Source: Haloarcula sebkhae
GTDB lineage: Archaea; Halobacteriota; Halobacteria; Halobacteriales; Haloarculaceae
Length of the DNA stretch: 64,000 nucleotides
Direction: 5' to 3'
Assembly (NCBI RefSeq): GCF_014647415.1
Contig: NZ_BMPD01000002.1
Coordinates: forward strand, 62,001 to 126,000
Below the pieces are notes generated by a model. The model saw nothing but the letters and a program-made list of their open reading frames with translations. It was not told where the DNA came from and did not search any database. The first letter of the stretch is position 1, and the number at the start of each line of letters is the position of its first letter. Both the position numbers and the translations under genes were made by a program. Below, piece after piece: positions 8,308 to 17,728 of this stretch.

Positions 8308-9402
8308 TCAGTCCGCCGAAGCGACCGTCTCACGGTCGCTCTGTGCCGGTCGACCGAACCAGTCGTCGAACGAGAGCGGTCCGGCACCCATTGTGAACAC
8401 CGCCGAGGCCATTCCGAACAGCGTGATGTGCGCGAGCACCGGGTCGTCCGGGAGTCCGAACAGCGTCGTGGTAAACAGGACAAAGGAGACGGCTGCAGCC
8501 CCGCGAGTCATGAAGCCGAAGATCAACACCAGCCCGACCAGCATCTCGGTCAGGCCGGCCCCGAGCACCCACATCCCGGCGTCGACAGGGACGACGGCGG
8601 TGAGGTCGTACTTTTCGACGACCAGCAGCGCCTGGCCGGGTTCGGCGAGTTTCTGGAACAGTCCGAGATAGATGAACGTCACGCCCATGCCGACACGGAC
8701 GATAACTGGAACGTACTCACGGTACGATGCCGTCGTTGCGTCCAGAAAGCGCTTGAGATGATGCACCGGGTCGATACGGCCGTAGTAGGTCCCGTCGGTG
8801 CTGGCGACCTGCTGAAGCATATGGTCCGCGCTCGGGCGGCCACCGCCCAGTATCAGCAGCGCCAGAAACGCCGGCACGTACTCCATGGCGAGAACGACGC
8901 TTGGATCGATGGTCAGTGCCCAGCCGTAGGTCACCAGCCCAATCGTCGTGACGATACGGGTCGCAAGTCCGAACAGGAGCGTGAACCCCAGCCCGATAAA
9001 CAGGGCACGGACGAGCGGGTTCGTGGTCGGGTCAAACGTCACTGTCGGGGCGAACAGGTATCCCTGAAATCCGGCACCGACGAGTGGTAGTCCCACGCTG
9101 AGCCTGAGCATCCACGGGACGAGGTCCGAGTAGCCGACGAGTACGTCCCGAAGGATGACGATGTCCGCAATCGTCGGCCGAACCCAGAGGTACGCGGCGA
9201 GGCCGCCAGTCACGGCCAATCCTGAGATGCCGAAAACGGCCGCGTTCCCTGGGTTCGATAGCACAGATATCGCAAACGCCACCGCGTCAAGGGCCTCGCC
9301 TGGCCCATCAGTCACGTAGTCGACGTGTGCCGCCGCGGGTCGCGAGAGGAGAGTGAGCGCGAGGACGGCGGTGCCGACAACAGTCGGTACGCGTGTATTC
9401 AT
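8308..9402 (-). CDS. DoxX family multi-pass membrane protein
   Basis: 364 aa from the ATG at 9402 (MNTRVPTVVGTAVLALTLL), which gives a signal-peptide-like N-terminus ending in PAAAHV. About eight to nine hydrophobic segments follow. The second half (REYVPVIVRVGMGVTFIYLGLFQKLAEP ... GMWVLGAGLTEMLVGLVLIFGFMTRGAAAVSF) is a DoxX-like four-helix unit, and the first half repeats a related pattern (RLSVGLPLVGAGFQGYLF). Family members are linked to redox or quinone chemistry in membranes. It converges on the pilin gene with a 13-bp gap. Confidence 0.75.
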   Translation of the reverse strand: MNTRVPTVVGTAVLALTLLSRPAAAHVDYVTDGPGEALDAVAFAISVLSNPGNAAVFGISGLAVTGGLAAYLWVRPTIADIVILRDVLVGYSDLVPWMLRLSVGLPLVGAGFQGYLFAPTVTFDPTTNPLVRALFIGLGFTLLFGLATRIVTTIGLVTYGWALTIDPSVVLAMEYVPAFLALLILGGGRPSADHMLQQVASTDGTYYGRIDPVHHLKRFLDATTASYREYVPVIVRVGMGVTFIYLGLFQKLAEPGQALLVVEKYDLTAVVPVDAGMWVLGAGLTEMLVGLVLIFGFMTRGAAAVSFVLFTTTLFGLPDDPVLAHITLFGMASAVFTMGAGPLSFDDWFGRPAQSDRETVASAD

Positions 9403-9522
9403 ACCTGAGAATTCGTGCGCTATCCACCTAACCCTGTTCGTCCAGTCCATGGAGTTGGACGTTTAGATACCCCTCTCTGTAGGCGGTGGAATTATATCCA
9501 CGCCGCCACTACTTATACGGCA

Positions 9523-10002
9523 GTGAGCGTCAACATCGAGACACAGATCGTCGAACGCGGGGACGACGAACACGTCGACGCGGCGTGGCGGCTCAAGGAG
9601 GACATCCGAGAATCCGACGGCGTCCTTCGACAGCGACGGGGGTTCTTTCGCGACGCCTACCGACGGTCGACCACCTATCTCTACATCGACCGCTCCAAGG
9701 ACCGCCTCATTGGCTTCGCCGCGGTTCGACGCGACGGCTACATTCTCTTTCTCGCAGTCGACGACGAGTATAGGGGCCACGGCTTCGGCAAGCGGCTCGT
9801 CGCCCGCGTCGCCGAGGACTACGGCAGTGTGACCTGCCACGCCCGGGCGACGAATCGGGAGGCCATCGGCTTCTACAAACACATCGGCTTCGAGATTACG
9901 CGTCGCATCGACAACTACTACGAGGACGGCGGCGACGCCTACTACCTCAAGCTCGGCGAGGACTCGATTACGGACAAACTGTCGAAGTTCCTGCGCGGCT
10001 AA
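9523..10002 (+). CDS. GNAT family N-acetyltransferase
   Basis: 159 aa from the GTG at 9523 (VSVNIETQIVERG). The open frame extends 36 codons upstream, but a TTATAT box at about 9492 puts the transcript start next to this GTG, giving a leaderless mRNA. The GNAT core is clear: LIGFAAVRRDGYILFLAVDDEYRGHGFGKRLVARV contains the R/Q-x-x-G-x-G/A acetyl-CoA loop (RGHGFG), followed by CHARATNREAIGFYKHIGFE. It is RimI-like in layout, so a protein N-terminal acetyltransferase is possible. It sits just upstream of the primase gene on the same strand. Confidence 0.82.
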   Translation: MSVNIETQIVERGDDEHVDAAWRLKEDIRESDGVLRQRRGFFRDAYRRSTTYLYIDRSKDRLIGFAAVRRDGYILFLAVDDEYRGHGFGKRLVARVAEDYGSVTCHARATNREAIGFYKHIGFEITRRIDNYYEDGGDAYYLKLGEDSITDKLSKFLRG

Positions 10003-10041
10003 GCGAACGCTTTTCAAGGGACCTCCCCAACGAGGTAGCCG

Positions 10042-11220
10042 ATGGAAGAGCGGACCCGCGCGTACCTCCGTGGCCGGTTCGGCGACCACTACCGACAGGC
10101 GTCCGTAACGCCGCCACCGGCCGCGAACGAACGTGAATGGGGGTTCATCCCGTGGACCGAAGGCCCCGGCGAGACGATGGTCCGGCATCGCTCGCTGCTG
10201 GACCTCGGGGAAATCGAGGATTTCCTCGGTCGCCGGAAGCCCCGCCACGTCTACTTCTCCGCGGGCCGCTACGACGAACCGAGCGCCTCCACGATGTCGG
10301 ACAAGGGCTGGCGCTCCTCTGACCTCGTGTTCGACCTCGACGCCGACCACCTGCCCTCCGTTGTGCTCGGTGAGGACAGCTACGCCGAGATGCTCGCCAA
10401 ATGCAAGGACGCGCTGTTGCGGCTGCTCGACTTTCTGGAGGACGATTTCGGCTTTGATGACCTGACGGTCGTCTTCTCCGGCGGTCGCGGCTACCACGTC
10501 CACGTCCGCGACGAGCGCATCCGCCATCTGGAGCGGGACGCGCGCCGGGAGATCGTTGACTACGTCCGCGGCATCGGGCTGGAGTTCGACGAACTCGTCG
10601 ACGAGGAGTCCGTCGCCGGCACGGCCGGCCGGTCCAGTCCGGCACAGAAGCGGACGCTCTCGACGGAAGGCGGCTGGAGCGCCCGCGCCCACCGACACAT
10701 GCTCGCTGTCGTCGATGACCTGCTCGCGATGGAGGAGGCCGACGCGCTCGACCGACTGCAGGAGTACGACGGCATCGGCGAGGGGAAGGCGACGGCGGCG
10801 CTGAACGCCGCCCGATCGAACTACGAGCAACTGGAAGCTGGCAACATTGACGTGCATCCGGCGTTCTACCAGCTGGCGAGGATTCTGCTCCACGAGGTCG
10901 TCGCGACGGACAACGCACCGATAGACGAACCAGTGACGACGGACACGAACCGGCTTATTCGCCTTCCGGGCTCGCTCCACGGCGGCAGCGGGCTTGAAGT
11001 CCAGCGTATCGACCGCGACGATATCGACGCGTTCGACCCGCTGGTCGACCCCGTTCCGGAGACGTTCCGGGGCCACGACATCACCGTCGAGGTGACCGAC
11101 GGCGGCCTCGTCGAGCTAGATGGCGATAGCTTTACACTGGAGGCGGGTAATCAGACTGTACCAGAGCACGTGGGCGTGTTTCTCATGGCCCGCGGGCGTG
11201 CCGAGAAGGGGAAGGAATGA
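10042..11220 (+). CDS. priS: DNA primase small (catalytic) subunit PriS
   Basis: 392 aa. It has the archaeo-eukaryotic primase signatures: HVYFSAGRYDEPS, the catalytic metal-binding DxD in LVFDLDADH (Asp98 and Asp100), and VVFSGGRGYHVHVRD, the nucleotide-binding SGGRGxHxH motif. RLIRLPGSLHGGSGLEV near residue 305 is also typical. PriS makes RNA/DNA primers in complex with PriL, which is not in this window. The stop overlaps the start of the GINS gene (ATGA at 11217-11220), indicating translational coupling, an arrangement shared by many archaea. Confidence 0.97.
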   Translation: MEERTRAYLRGRFGDHYRQASVTPPPAANEREWGFIPWTEGPGETMVRHRSLLDLGEIEDFLGRRKPRHVYFSAGRYDEPSASTMSDKGWRSSDLVFDLDADHLPSVVLGEDSYAEMLAKCKDALLRLLDFLEDDFGFDDLTVVFSGGRGYHVHVRDERIRHLERDARREIVDYVRGIGLEFDELVDEESVAGTAGRSSPAQKRTLSTEGGWSARAHRHMLAVVDDLLAMEEADALDRLQEYDGIGEGKATAALNAARSNYEQLEAGNIDVHPAFYQLARILLHEVVATDNAPIDEPVTTDTNRLIRLPGSLHGGSGLEVQRIDRDDIDAFDPLVDPVPETFRGHDITVEVTDGGLVELDGDSFTLEAGNQTVPEHVGVFLMARGRAEKGKE

Positions 11221-12149
11221 ACGTAGACGAGCTCCAGTCCGTCCAATCGCGGGAACGCCAGACCGACCAGCTCCAGCAGCTGCGCGAGACGTTCTACGAG
11301 GACGCCGGGCAGTTCATTCGACAGCTCCGGGAGGAGCGCGACCGCGCGGCCGAGCGCGCCGAGGACCCGTTCGACTCGCCCGAGGTCAACCGCCTGACGG
11401 ACGACATCAAGACCGCCGAACAGACCGTCGAGGCCATCTACGAACGGCGCGTCGGCAAAATCGTCAAAATGGCGTCGCTGGCCGCGGCGGACATGCCGAC
11501 CGAGGACGACGGTCTCACACAGGAGGAACGGGACCTGTTCGAGACGATGGTCGAGGCCATCGAATCCAATCGGGGCCACGTCCTCGACGTGATTGCGGGA
11601 GAGGCCCCGACCGGCGCGGTCGGCGACGAACCGAACGCGAGCGAGCGACAGGCCCCCGATCCGGACCCACACCAGACGGCAAACGAGGCGACGGCCGGTG
11701 AACCCGAGCCGGCATCGACGCCGGACTCGGGTGTCGATGCGGCTGATATGATGGGCAGCGGCGAGGACCAGTCCCCGCCAACGGCGGAGTCCGACGCGCC
11801 GACGCCGCCGCCGGAACTGGACACGGACAGCACCCCCGCTGCCGGCGACCAGTCCGACCCGGTGGGCGTGCCGGCGGACGATAGCGTCCCGGCACCCCCG
11901 TCTGAAGGGGGTACCGACTCCCACCCCGAACCGGCGGACCCGAGGGACAGCGGCCAGCAGTCACCGCCTAGTTCTGACACGGCTGGGGCCGACGTGGACC
12001 GGCGGACGGTCCGCATCACCGACGACGTTGGCGAGATATTCGGCGTCGACCAGCGTGAGTACGACCTCTCGATGGACGACGTAGTGACCCTGCCGGCCGA
12101 CAACGCCGACCCGTTGGTCGAACAGGACGCCGCCGAGCCGTTAGAATAA
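11217..12149 (+). CDS. GINS complex subunit Gins51 (Sld5/Psf1-like)
   Basis: 310 aa. The N-terminal helical A-domain (about 1-125; TFYEDAGQFIRQLREER, RVGKIVKMASLAA, EERDLFETMVEAI) and a small C-terminal B-domain (about 260-300; RTVRITDDVGEIFGVDQREYDLSMDDVVTLPADNADPLVEQ) are separated by some 130 residues of acidic Pro/Ser/Thr-rich linker. The A-then-B order is that of archaeal Gins51. GINS joins MCM and GAN/RecJ in the replicative CMG helicase. The long linker is typical of haloarchaea, and fusion to priS by stop/start overlap supports a shared replication role. Confidence 0.9.
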   Translation: MNVDELQSVQSRERQTDQLQQLRETFYEDAGQFIRQLREERDRAAERAEDPFDSPEVNRLTDDIKTAEQTVEAIYERRVGKIVKMASLAAADMPTEDDGLTQEERDLFETMVEAIESNRGHVLDVIAGEAPTGAVGDEPNASERQAPDPDPHQTANEATAGEPEPASTPDSGVDAADMMGSGEDQSPPTAESDAPTPPPELDTDSTPAAGDQSDPVGVPADDSVPAPPSEGGTDSHPEPADPRDSGQQSPPSSDTAGADVDRRTVRITDDVGEIFGVDQREYDLSMDDVVTLPADNADPLVEQDAAEPLE

Positions 12150-12251
12150 GCCGACGCGACAGGGTCGACGGGCCGCTGTCGAAAAAGCCGCTGGATATTT
12201 CTTTCCGCAGCAGCGACATTCTATTTATTTGCAGTTATTCAGTTGATACGT

Positions 12252-12683
12252 ATGGACACGCACGTTCGTATCGTCGTCGCCCTGGTCTTCGGCGTGGTGA
12301 CGTTCGCCGTCACGACCGTCGTGGTGACCGCCGGCTTCGAACCGGGGATAGAGTTCTCGCTGCTCATCGGACTTCCCGTGGGCGTGTCGGGCAGTCTGAC
12401 TGCGCTGTTTGCCAGTTACGTCCTGCTGTGGCACCGCGATCAGGCGGCCGCCGGTACGGTTTCCGGGCGCGCTGCTCGCCTTCAGCTGGCCGCGCTGGCG
12501 GCCGTCGCGGATTTCTTCGTCGTCACCGCGGCCGGCGTTGCCCTCTACACGCTTGCCGACGGAAGCATGGGCATTGGACTGCTGGTCGCGGGGCTCCCGG
12601 TGACGCTGCCGCTGGCCGCCGTCGTCGGGTATCTCGCCGCCGGTCGCAGGCGTCGCGAACAGGATGGGCTCCGAACGCAGTAA
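12252..12683 (+). CDS. Four-helix membrane protein of unknown function
   Basis: 143 aa from ATG 12252 (MDTHVRIVVALVFGV); a TTG three codons earlier is less likely. A CTATTTATTT box about 27 nt upstream fits a leaderless transcript. Four hydrophobic helices occupy almost the whole protein (VVALVFGVVTFAVTTVVVTA, SLLIGLPVGVSGSLTALFASYVLLW, LAALAAVADFFVVTAAGVAL, LLVAGLPVTLPLAAVVGYLAAG), and the last ends in GRRRREQD. It resembles haloarchaeal DUF membrane families but I cannot name one. It is convergent with the HtrA gene, 28 bp apart. Confidence 0.6.
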   Translation: MDTHVRIVVALVFGVVTFAVTTVVVTAGFEPGIEFSLLIGLPVGVSGSLTALFASYVLLWHRDQAAAGTVSGRAARLQLAALAAVADFFVVTAAGVALYTLADGSMGIGLLVAGLPVTLPLAAVVGYLAAGRRRREQDGLRTQ

Positions 12684-12711
12684 CACGCGCTGTCACAACC
12701 GCAGGACTGGC

Positions 12712-13797
12712 CTACGGCTCCGGCCTGGTCCCGAGCGTGAGTTCGACTGTCTCCTGTGCCCCGTCGCGCTCGACCAGCACGTCGACCGTCTGGCCGGGGC
12801 TGGTCTCCAGCGCGAGGAAGCTTCCGAGTGCCTGCCGCGTCGGCGTCGGGGTGTCGTCCATCTGTCTGACCACGTCACCGCCAGTAGGGATTGCTGTTCC
12901 CGAAATCACCGTCTCCCCGTCACTCCCCTGCAGAACACCCGCTGCTGGACCGTCACTGACAACACGGGTTATGTACACCCCTGACCCGGGGTCCAGGTTG
13001 TTCGCTTCGGCGATCCGCGGCGACACACTCTGGAGTCCAACACCCATATAGGGGTGGTCGTAGTCACCGGTCTGGATGAGCGACGGCACGACGCGCTGTG
13101 CGAGCGGGGCCGAGATGGCGAATGCGACGTTGTCGCCGCCGCCGGAGTTGATAACGCCGACTACCTCGCCGTCCAGCGTCACCAGTGGTCCGCCGCTGTT
13201 GCCCGGATTGACCGGCGCGTCGGTCTGGACCGCGTCTGCGATAGAGAAGTTGTTGGCGCTCTGGAGCGTGCGGTCGACGCCGCTGACGATGCCCGCGGAC
13301 ACCGAACCGGACAGTCCGAAGGGATTCCCGATAGCGACGACCTCAGTCCCGACCGTGGGCTCGGCCTCGGCAAACGAAAGGGGCGTCACGTCTGGCGTCG
13401 CGCCGATGCGAAGGACCGCCAGATCGCTGTACACGTCTGCACCGACCACGGAAGCGGAGCGCCAGCCAGTGTCCGCAAAGCGGACGTAGTATTCGTCCCC
13501 GCCCGCGACGACGTGTTCGTTCGTGACGATATGCTCGTCGTCGATGAGGAAGCCGCTCCCTTGCCCGCCACGGGAGTCTTCGGCGTACACTCTGATCGAG
13601 ACGACGGCATCAGCAACCTCCCGGTACACGCCGGTGTAGACACTGTCGGACTGTGCGGCTGCGCCGGTCGACCCTGACTGAGCCCCGGTTTCACCACCGG
13701 AGTCGCTGCCGGTCCCGGGACTCTGACAGCCAGCCGTGGCCGCGACGGCTGTCCCGAGGGCCCCTAACATCGCCCGGCGAGTGAGAGACTGTTTCAT
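12712..13797 (-). CDS. HtrA/DegP-type serine protease, Tat lipoprotein
   Basis: 361 aa. The N-terminus MKQSLTRRAMLGALGTAVAATAGC is a Tat signal with an archaeal lipobox, so Cys24 is the predicted lipid anchor and the enzyme works outside the membrane. A Ser/Gly-rich spacer follows. The trypsin-like triad is intact: His95 in VTNEHVV, Asp125 in YSDLAVL, Ser201 in NPGNSGGP. A PDZ domain occupies about 250-350 (YMGVGLQSVSPRIAEANNL ... PGQTVDVLVERDG). The expected role is quality control or degradation of misfolded surface proteins. Confidence 0.93.
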   Translation of the reverse strand: MKQSLTRRAMLGALGTAVAATAGCQSPGTGSDSGGETGAQSGSTGAAAQSDSVYTGVYREVADAVVSIRVYAEDSRGGQGSGFLIDDEHIVTNEHVVAGGDEYYVRFADTGWRSASVVGADVYSDLAVLRIGATPDVTPLSFAEAEPTVGTEVVAIGNPFGLSGSVSAGIVSGVDRTLQSANNFSIADAVQTDAPVNPGNSGGPLVTLDGEVVGVINSGGGDNVAFAISAPLAQRVVPSLIQTGDYDHPYMGVGLQSVSPRIAEANNLDPGSGVYITRVVSDGPAAGVLQGSDGETVISGTAIPTGGDVVRQMDDTPTPTRQALGSFLALETSPGQTVDVLVERDGAQETVELTLGTRPEP

Positions 13798-13943
13798 ACT
13801 GGAGCGTGGGTCTGGGCTGCGAAAAAGGCACGGTCAGGACTCGGTGCCGTAACCGGGTCGTTTGATCGCCGTGGGCTGTGGTTTTCGATTCGCCCTCGAA
13901 GGCGGGCACAAACTACAATCGTCCCGATAGCATACGGGGGCGC

Positions 13944-14207
13944 ATGGCAGAGGATTCATCGGGAACGAACACGCCGTCACCGGGGTTCGTGTTGCCCGGA
14001 CTGCGATGCGGTGTCGAGATGGCACTCGTCGGGACAATCGTGTTGCTCATCGGCCTCCCGACCGAGGAACCGATACGGCTGGGCATCGTCTTCCTGTCCG
14101 CGCTACTGGCGATGACAGTGGTACTGTTCTGGGCAGTCGGCCGGCATATGCGGCGCTGGATCCGGTACGCACAGGGGAAACCGACGCGGACGACGCCGTT
14201 TGATTGA
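13944..14207 (+). CDS. Small two-helix membrane protein
   Basis: 87 aa, taking the ATG at 13944 (MAEDSSGTNTPSPG) rather than the basic upstream extension. Two closely spaced hydrophobic helices (MALVGTIVLLIGL and LGIVFLSALLAMTVVLFWAVG) end in a basic segment, RHMRRWIRYAQGK. It starts 146 bp from the divergent HtrA gene. I do not recognise the family, and its role is unknown. Confidence 0.55.
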   Translation: MAEDSSGTNTPSPGFVLPGLRCGVEMALVGTIVLLIGLPTEEPIRLGIVFLSALLAMTVVLFWAVGRHMRRWIRYAQGKPTRTTPFD

Positions 14208-14245
14208 GGGTGCGGCTGGCTCAGTCAGACACCGGTCAATATCGG

Positions 14246-14322
14246 CCGATTTAATAACAAATCCAGATTTATTTATTAATCAATCCCACTATGAGCCGTT
14301 ACTTTAGCAGCCGAATTAATAA
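14246..14322 (+). promoter_or_regulatory. AT-rich promoter region of the P-type ATPase gene
   Basis: Two AT-rich boxes are visible. AATTAATAAG (about 14313-14322) lies about 27 nt before the ATPase ATG, the right distance for a leaderless start. A second cluster (TTTATTTATTAATC, about 14268-14281) lies the same distance upstream of a 13-codon ORF at 14291-14332 (MSRYFSSRINKTR). Tandem boxes suggest two start sites or a regulator site covering one of them, but no metal-regulator motif can be identified. Confidence 0.4.
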
Positions 14323-14345
14323 GACCAGGTAGCCTAGCACCGATA

Positions 14346-16934
14346 ATGACTGAGTCTGACAGCTGTTCGAACGATGATGGGTGTGGCAGCGCGAGTGACG
14401 GCCCCCCTCCAACAACGCACTCGCACGATGGGGCCCACGTCGCACAACTCTCCGTCCCAGAGATGGACTGTCCCTCCTGTGCGGGCAAGGTCGAGTCGAG
14501 TGTCCGTGAACTGTCTGGCATCAAGGCCGTCGACCCGCAGGTAGCGACGGGCCGACTCACCGTCGAATACGACGAAGCCGAGACGGACGTGGACGCGATA
14601 GCTGCGCGCGTCGACGCGGCGGGCTACACCGTCGCAGACGACGGCGGTGAGACACTGCGGTTCAGCGTCCCGGAAATGGACTGTGCATCTTGTGCCGGGA
14701 AGGTCGAGAGCGCGCTCGGTGGAGTCGATGGCATCAGAAGCGCCGAAACACGCCCGACTACCGGAACAGTCGTTGTCACATACGACCGGAACGCGACGGC
14801 GGAGCAGGACATCGCGTCGGCTATCGAGAGCGCCGGGTACGAGGTCACGGAGACGACGGGCGAGGACGACACGGGAGCCGGACAGTCGGACGAAAACGAC
14901 TCGATCTGGACCAGTTCGCGGGCGCTGAAGACGTGGATCAGCGGCGTATTCGTCGCCTTGGGCCTCGTTTTCTTTCTGGAGCTCTTGCTGCCCGGTGCGA
15001 ACGCGCAGGTCGGAAGCGTTCTGGGGACACCGCTGTACGTCGACGACGTTCTGTTTCTCATCGCGGTAGCGACGGGCGGCCAAGAGATCCTGCGTGGCGG
15101 CTACTACTCCCTGAAAAACCGGAACCTCGACATCGACCTGCTGATGTCTATCGCCATCCTGGGCGCACTCGTTGCCAGCCTAGCCTTCGGCGAGGCACTG
15201 TATTTCGAGGCCGCCACGCTGGCGTTCCTGTTCAGCATCGCAGAACTGCTGGAACGCTACTCGATGGACCGTGCACGGAACTCGCTTGCGGAACTCATGG
15301 ACCTCTCGCCCGATGAAGCGACAGTCAAGCGCGACGGGGGCGAGCAGGTACTGCCCGTCGACGAGGTGCAGGTCGGCGATGTCGTCGTCATCAGGCCCGG
15401 CGAAAAGATTCCGATGGACGGCGAGGTCCTCGACGGGACCAGCGCCGTCAATCAAGCCCCTATCACAGGTGAGAGCGTCCCGGTCGACAAGACCGAGGGC
15501 GACGAGGTGTACGCCGGGACCATCAACGAGGAGGGGTATCTGGAAGTGCAGGTCACGGCGGCGGCCAGCGACAACACGCTCTCGCGCATCGTCCAGATGG
15601 TCGAGGACGCCCAGTCGAACAAGACCGAGCGCGAGCAGTTCGTCGAGCGCTTCTCGGCGTACTACACGCCGGTCGTCGTCGCCTTCGCCGTCCTCGTGAC
15701 GCTTTCGTCCCCCGCCGTATTCGGGGTGGCGTGGTCGACCGCCGTCGTACACGGGCTGACACTGCTTGTACTGGCTTGCCCCTGTGCGTTCGTCATCTCG
15801 ACGCCCGTTTCGGTCGTCTCAGGAATCACCAGCGCCGCCAAGAACGGCGTGCTGATCAAGGGCGGGAACCACCTCGAAGCGATGGGCGCGGTCGACGTGG
15901 TCGCCTTCGACAAGACGGGGACGCTGACGAAAGGCGAACTGACTGTCACCGACGTAATTCCACTGAACGGGAACACTGAACAGGAAGTCCTGCAGTGCGC
16001 CCGTGGGCTCGAACAGCGGAGCGAACACCCCATCGGTGAGGCCATCGTCGCTAGGGCGGGAACTGCCGGCGTCGAAAGCGCCGAAATCGACGACTTCGAG
16101 AGCATCACCGGGAAGGGCGTCCGGGCGGACCTCGACGGGACGCCACACTACGCGGGAAAGCCGGGGCTGTTCGAGGACCTCGGCTTCGACCTCTCGCACG
16201 TCCACGCCACCACCGACGGCGGCGTCGTCACGAAAACAGCCCAGCAACTCTGTGAGCGCAACAACTGTCTGGACCTGCTTGAGGACGCTGTTCCCGAGCT
16301 CCAGGCCGAAGGGAAGACGGTCGTCATCGTCGGGACAGAAGACGAGATAGAGGGCATCGTCGCCGTCGCCGACGAGGTGCGACCGGAGGCGAAAGCCGCC
16401 ATCTCCCGGCTCCGGAGCCTCGGCGTCGAGCGGACGGTGATGCTCACTGGCGACAACGAACGCACTGCGGGGGCTATCGCCCGAGAGGTCGGTGTCGACG
16501 ACTACCAGGCCGAACTTCTGCCCGACGAGAAAGTCGCCGCTATCGACGATCTCGTCGAAGAGTACGACGGCGTTGCTATGGTTGGTGACGGTATCAACGA
16601 CGCGCCAGCGCTGGCGAGCGCGACCGTGGGCGTCGCGATGGGAGCCGCTGGCACGGACACAGCGCTGGAGACGGCTGACATCGCTCTGATGAGTGACGAC
16701 CTCTCGAAGCTCCCGTACCTGTACGAACTGGCGAACGACGCCAACGGCGTCATCCGGCAGAACATCTGGGCCAGCCTGGCGGTCAAGGCGGGCCTCGCGC
16801 TCGCTGTTCCGTTCGGCGTCGTTCCCATCTGGGCTGCGGTGCTGGCCGGCGACGCCGGCATGACGACGGCCGTGACCGGGAACGCGATGCGGCTCTCGCG
16901 GGTCCGGTCAGAGAACAGTAGCGACGAGTCGTAA
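14346..16934 (+). CDS. Zn/Cd-type heavy-metal P-ATPase with two HMA domains
   Basis: 862 aa. The N-terminus has a Cys/His-rich leader (DSCSNDDGCGS, HSHDGAH) and two heavy-metal-associated domains, each with MDCxSCAGKVE (about residues 35-105 and 110-175). The P1B ATPase core follows: actuator TGES, transmembrane LACPCAFVIS (CPC metal site), phosphorylation site DKTGTLT, nucleotide-binding SEHPIG, and MVGDGINDAPAL. The last helix pair has AGDAGMT, the DxG motif of the Zn/Cd/Pb (P1B-2) class, and lacks the Cu-type MSS motif. It exports soft metal ions. No ArsR-type regulator is adjacent. Confidence 0.93.
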   Translation: MTESDSCSNDDGCGSASDGPPPTTHSHDGAHVAQLSVPEMDCPSCAGKVESSVRELSGIKAVDPQVATGRLTVEYDEAETDVDAIAARVDAAGYTVADDGGETLRFSVPEMDCASCAGKVESALGGVDGIRSAETRPTTGTVVVTYDRNATAEQDIASAIESAGYEVTETTGEDDTGAGQSDENDSIWTSSRALKTWISGVFVALGLVFFLELLLPGANAQVGSVLGTPLYVDDVLFLIAVATGGQEILRGGYYSLKNRNLDIDLLMSIAILGALVASLAFGEALYFEAATLAFLFSIAELLERYSMDRARNSLAELMDLSPDEATVKRDGGEQVLPVDEVQVGDVVVIRPGEKIPMDGEVLDGTSAVNQAPITGESVPVDKTEGDEVYAGTINEEGYLEVQVTAAASDNTLSRIVQMVEDAQSNKTEREQFVERFSAYYTPVVVAFAVLVTLSSPAVFGVAWSTAVVHGLTLLVLACPCAFVISTPVSVVSGITSAAKNGVLIKGGNHLEAMGAVDVVAFDKTGTLTKGELTVTDVIPLNGNTEQEVLQCARGLEQRSEHPIGEAIVARAGTAGVESAEIDDFESITGKGVRADLDGTPHYAGKPGLFEDLGFDLSHVHATTDGGVVTKTAQQLCERNNCLDLLEDAVPELQAEGKTVVIVGTEDEIEGIVAVADEVRPEAKAAISRLRSLGVERTVMLTGDNERTAGAIAREVGVDDYQAELLPDEKVAAIDDLVEEYDGVAMVGDGINDAPALASATVGVAMGAAGTDTALETADIALMSDDLSKLPYLYELANDANGVIRQNIWASLAVKAGLALAVPFGVVPIWAAVLAGDAGMTTAVTGNAMRLSRVRSENSSDES

Positions 16935-17008
16935 GTCTGCTCGGCCTCGTCATTTGGCGTCTGCCCACTGTAATATTAAGTAGACGCCGCGAGTAGCGTG
17001 TATCCGGT

Positions 17009-17728
17009 ATGGAACTCACATGGTACGGCCATTCGACGTGGCACGTGACAGTCGACGACACCGAGTTGCTCATCGACCCGTTTTTCGATAACCCACACAC
17101 AGACACCGACCCCGAGGAACTGGACCCGGACTACGTGTTGTTGACCCACGGCCACGCCGACCACATCGGCGACGTGGACCGCTACGAGGGCAGTGGGCTC
17201 GTGGCCACACCGGAGGTCGTGGAGTACTGCGAGGACAACTTTGGCGAGTTCGACGCCGTCGGCGGCATGGGGATGAACCTCGGCGGCACCGTCGAAATCG
17301 GCGACGCCTTCGTCACGATGCACCGCGCCGACCACACGAACGGCATGGATACCGGCTACGGCACCAGTGGCGGGATGCCGGGCGGATTCATCATCTCCGA
17401 TACGAAGCCGACGCAGGTCAGCGACGCGGAGTCGACGACGTTCTACCACGCCGGCGACACCGGCCTCATGACGGAGATGCGCGACGTCATCGGCCCGTTC
17501 CTGGAACCGGACGCCGCAGCCGTCCCGGTCGGTGACCACTTCACGATGGGACCGATGCAGGCCGCCGTCGCCGTCGACTGGCTGGACGTCGACCACGCGT
17601 TCCCGATGCACTACGACACGTTCCCGCCCATCGAAATCGACACGCAGGACTTCGTGAACGAGGTCAAAGGCACCGGAAGCGACGCCGAGGTCCACGTCCT
17701 CGACGGCGACGAGACCTTCGAGCTCTAA
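17009..17728 (+). CDS. UPF0173 metal-dependent hydrolase (MBL fold)
   Basis: 239 aa. It has the compact metallo-beta-lactamase pattern of UPF0173/UlaG-like proteins: [18 protein letters not shown], the metal motif [20 protein letters not shown] and [10 protein letters not shown]. The substrate is unknown; the family is broadly conserved in bacteria and archaea. The TAA stop overlaps the TAG stop of the convergent histidine kinase gene within CTAA at 17725-17728. Confidence 0.88.
   Translation: MELTWYGHSTWHVTVDDTELLIDPFFDNPHTDTDPEELDPDYVLLTHGHADHIGDVDRYEGSGLVATPEVVEYCEDNFGEFDAVGGMGMNLGGTVEIGDAFVTMHRADHTNGMDTGYGTSGGMPGGFIISDTKPTQVSDAESTTFYHAGDTGLMTEMRDVIGPFLEPDAAAVPVGDHFTMGPMQAAVAVDWLDVDHAFPMHYDTFPPIEIDTQDFVNEVKGTGSDAEVHVLDGDETFEL

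Noticed and set aside
9463-11076. 537-codon antisense open frame across the acetyltransferase and priS
   Set aside because: Same high-GC antisense effect; the sense primase motifs are decisive.
12225-12686. Minus-strand frame over the four-helix membrane gene
   Set aside because: It is polar and repetitive, whereas the plus-strand frame has four clean membrane helices, an ATG and a properly placed TATA box.
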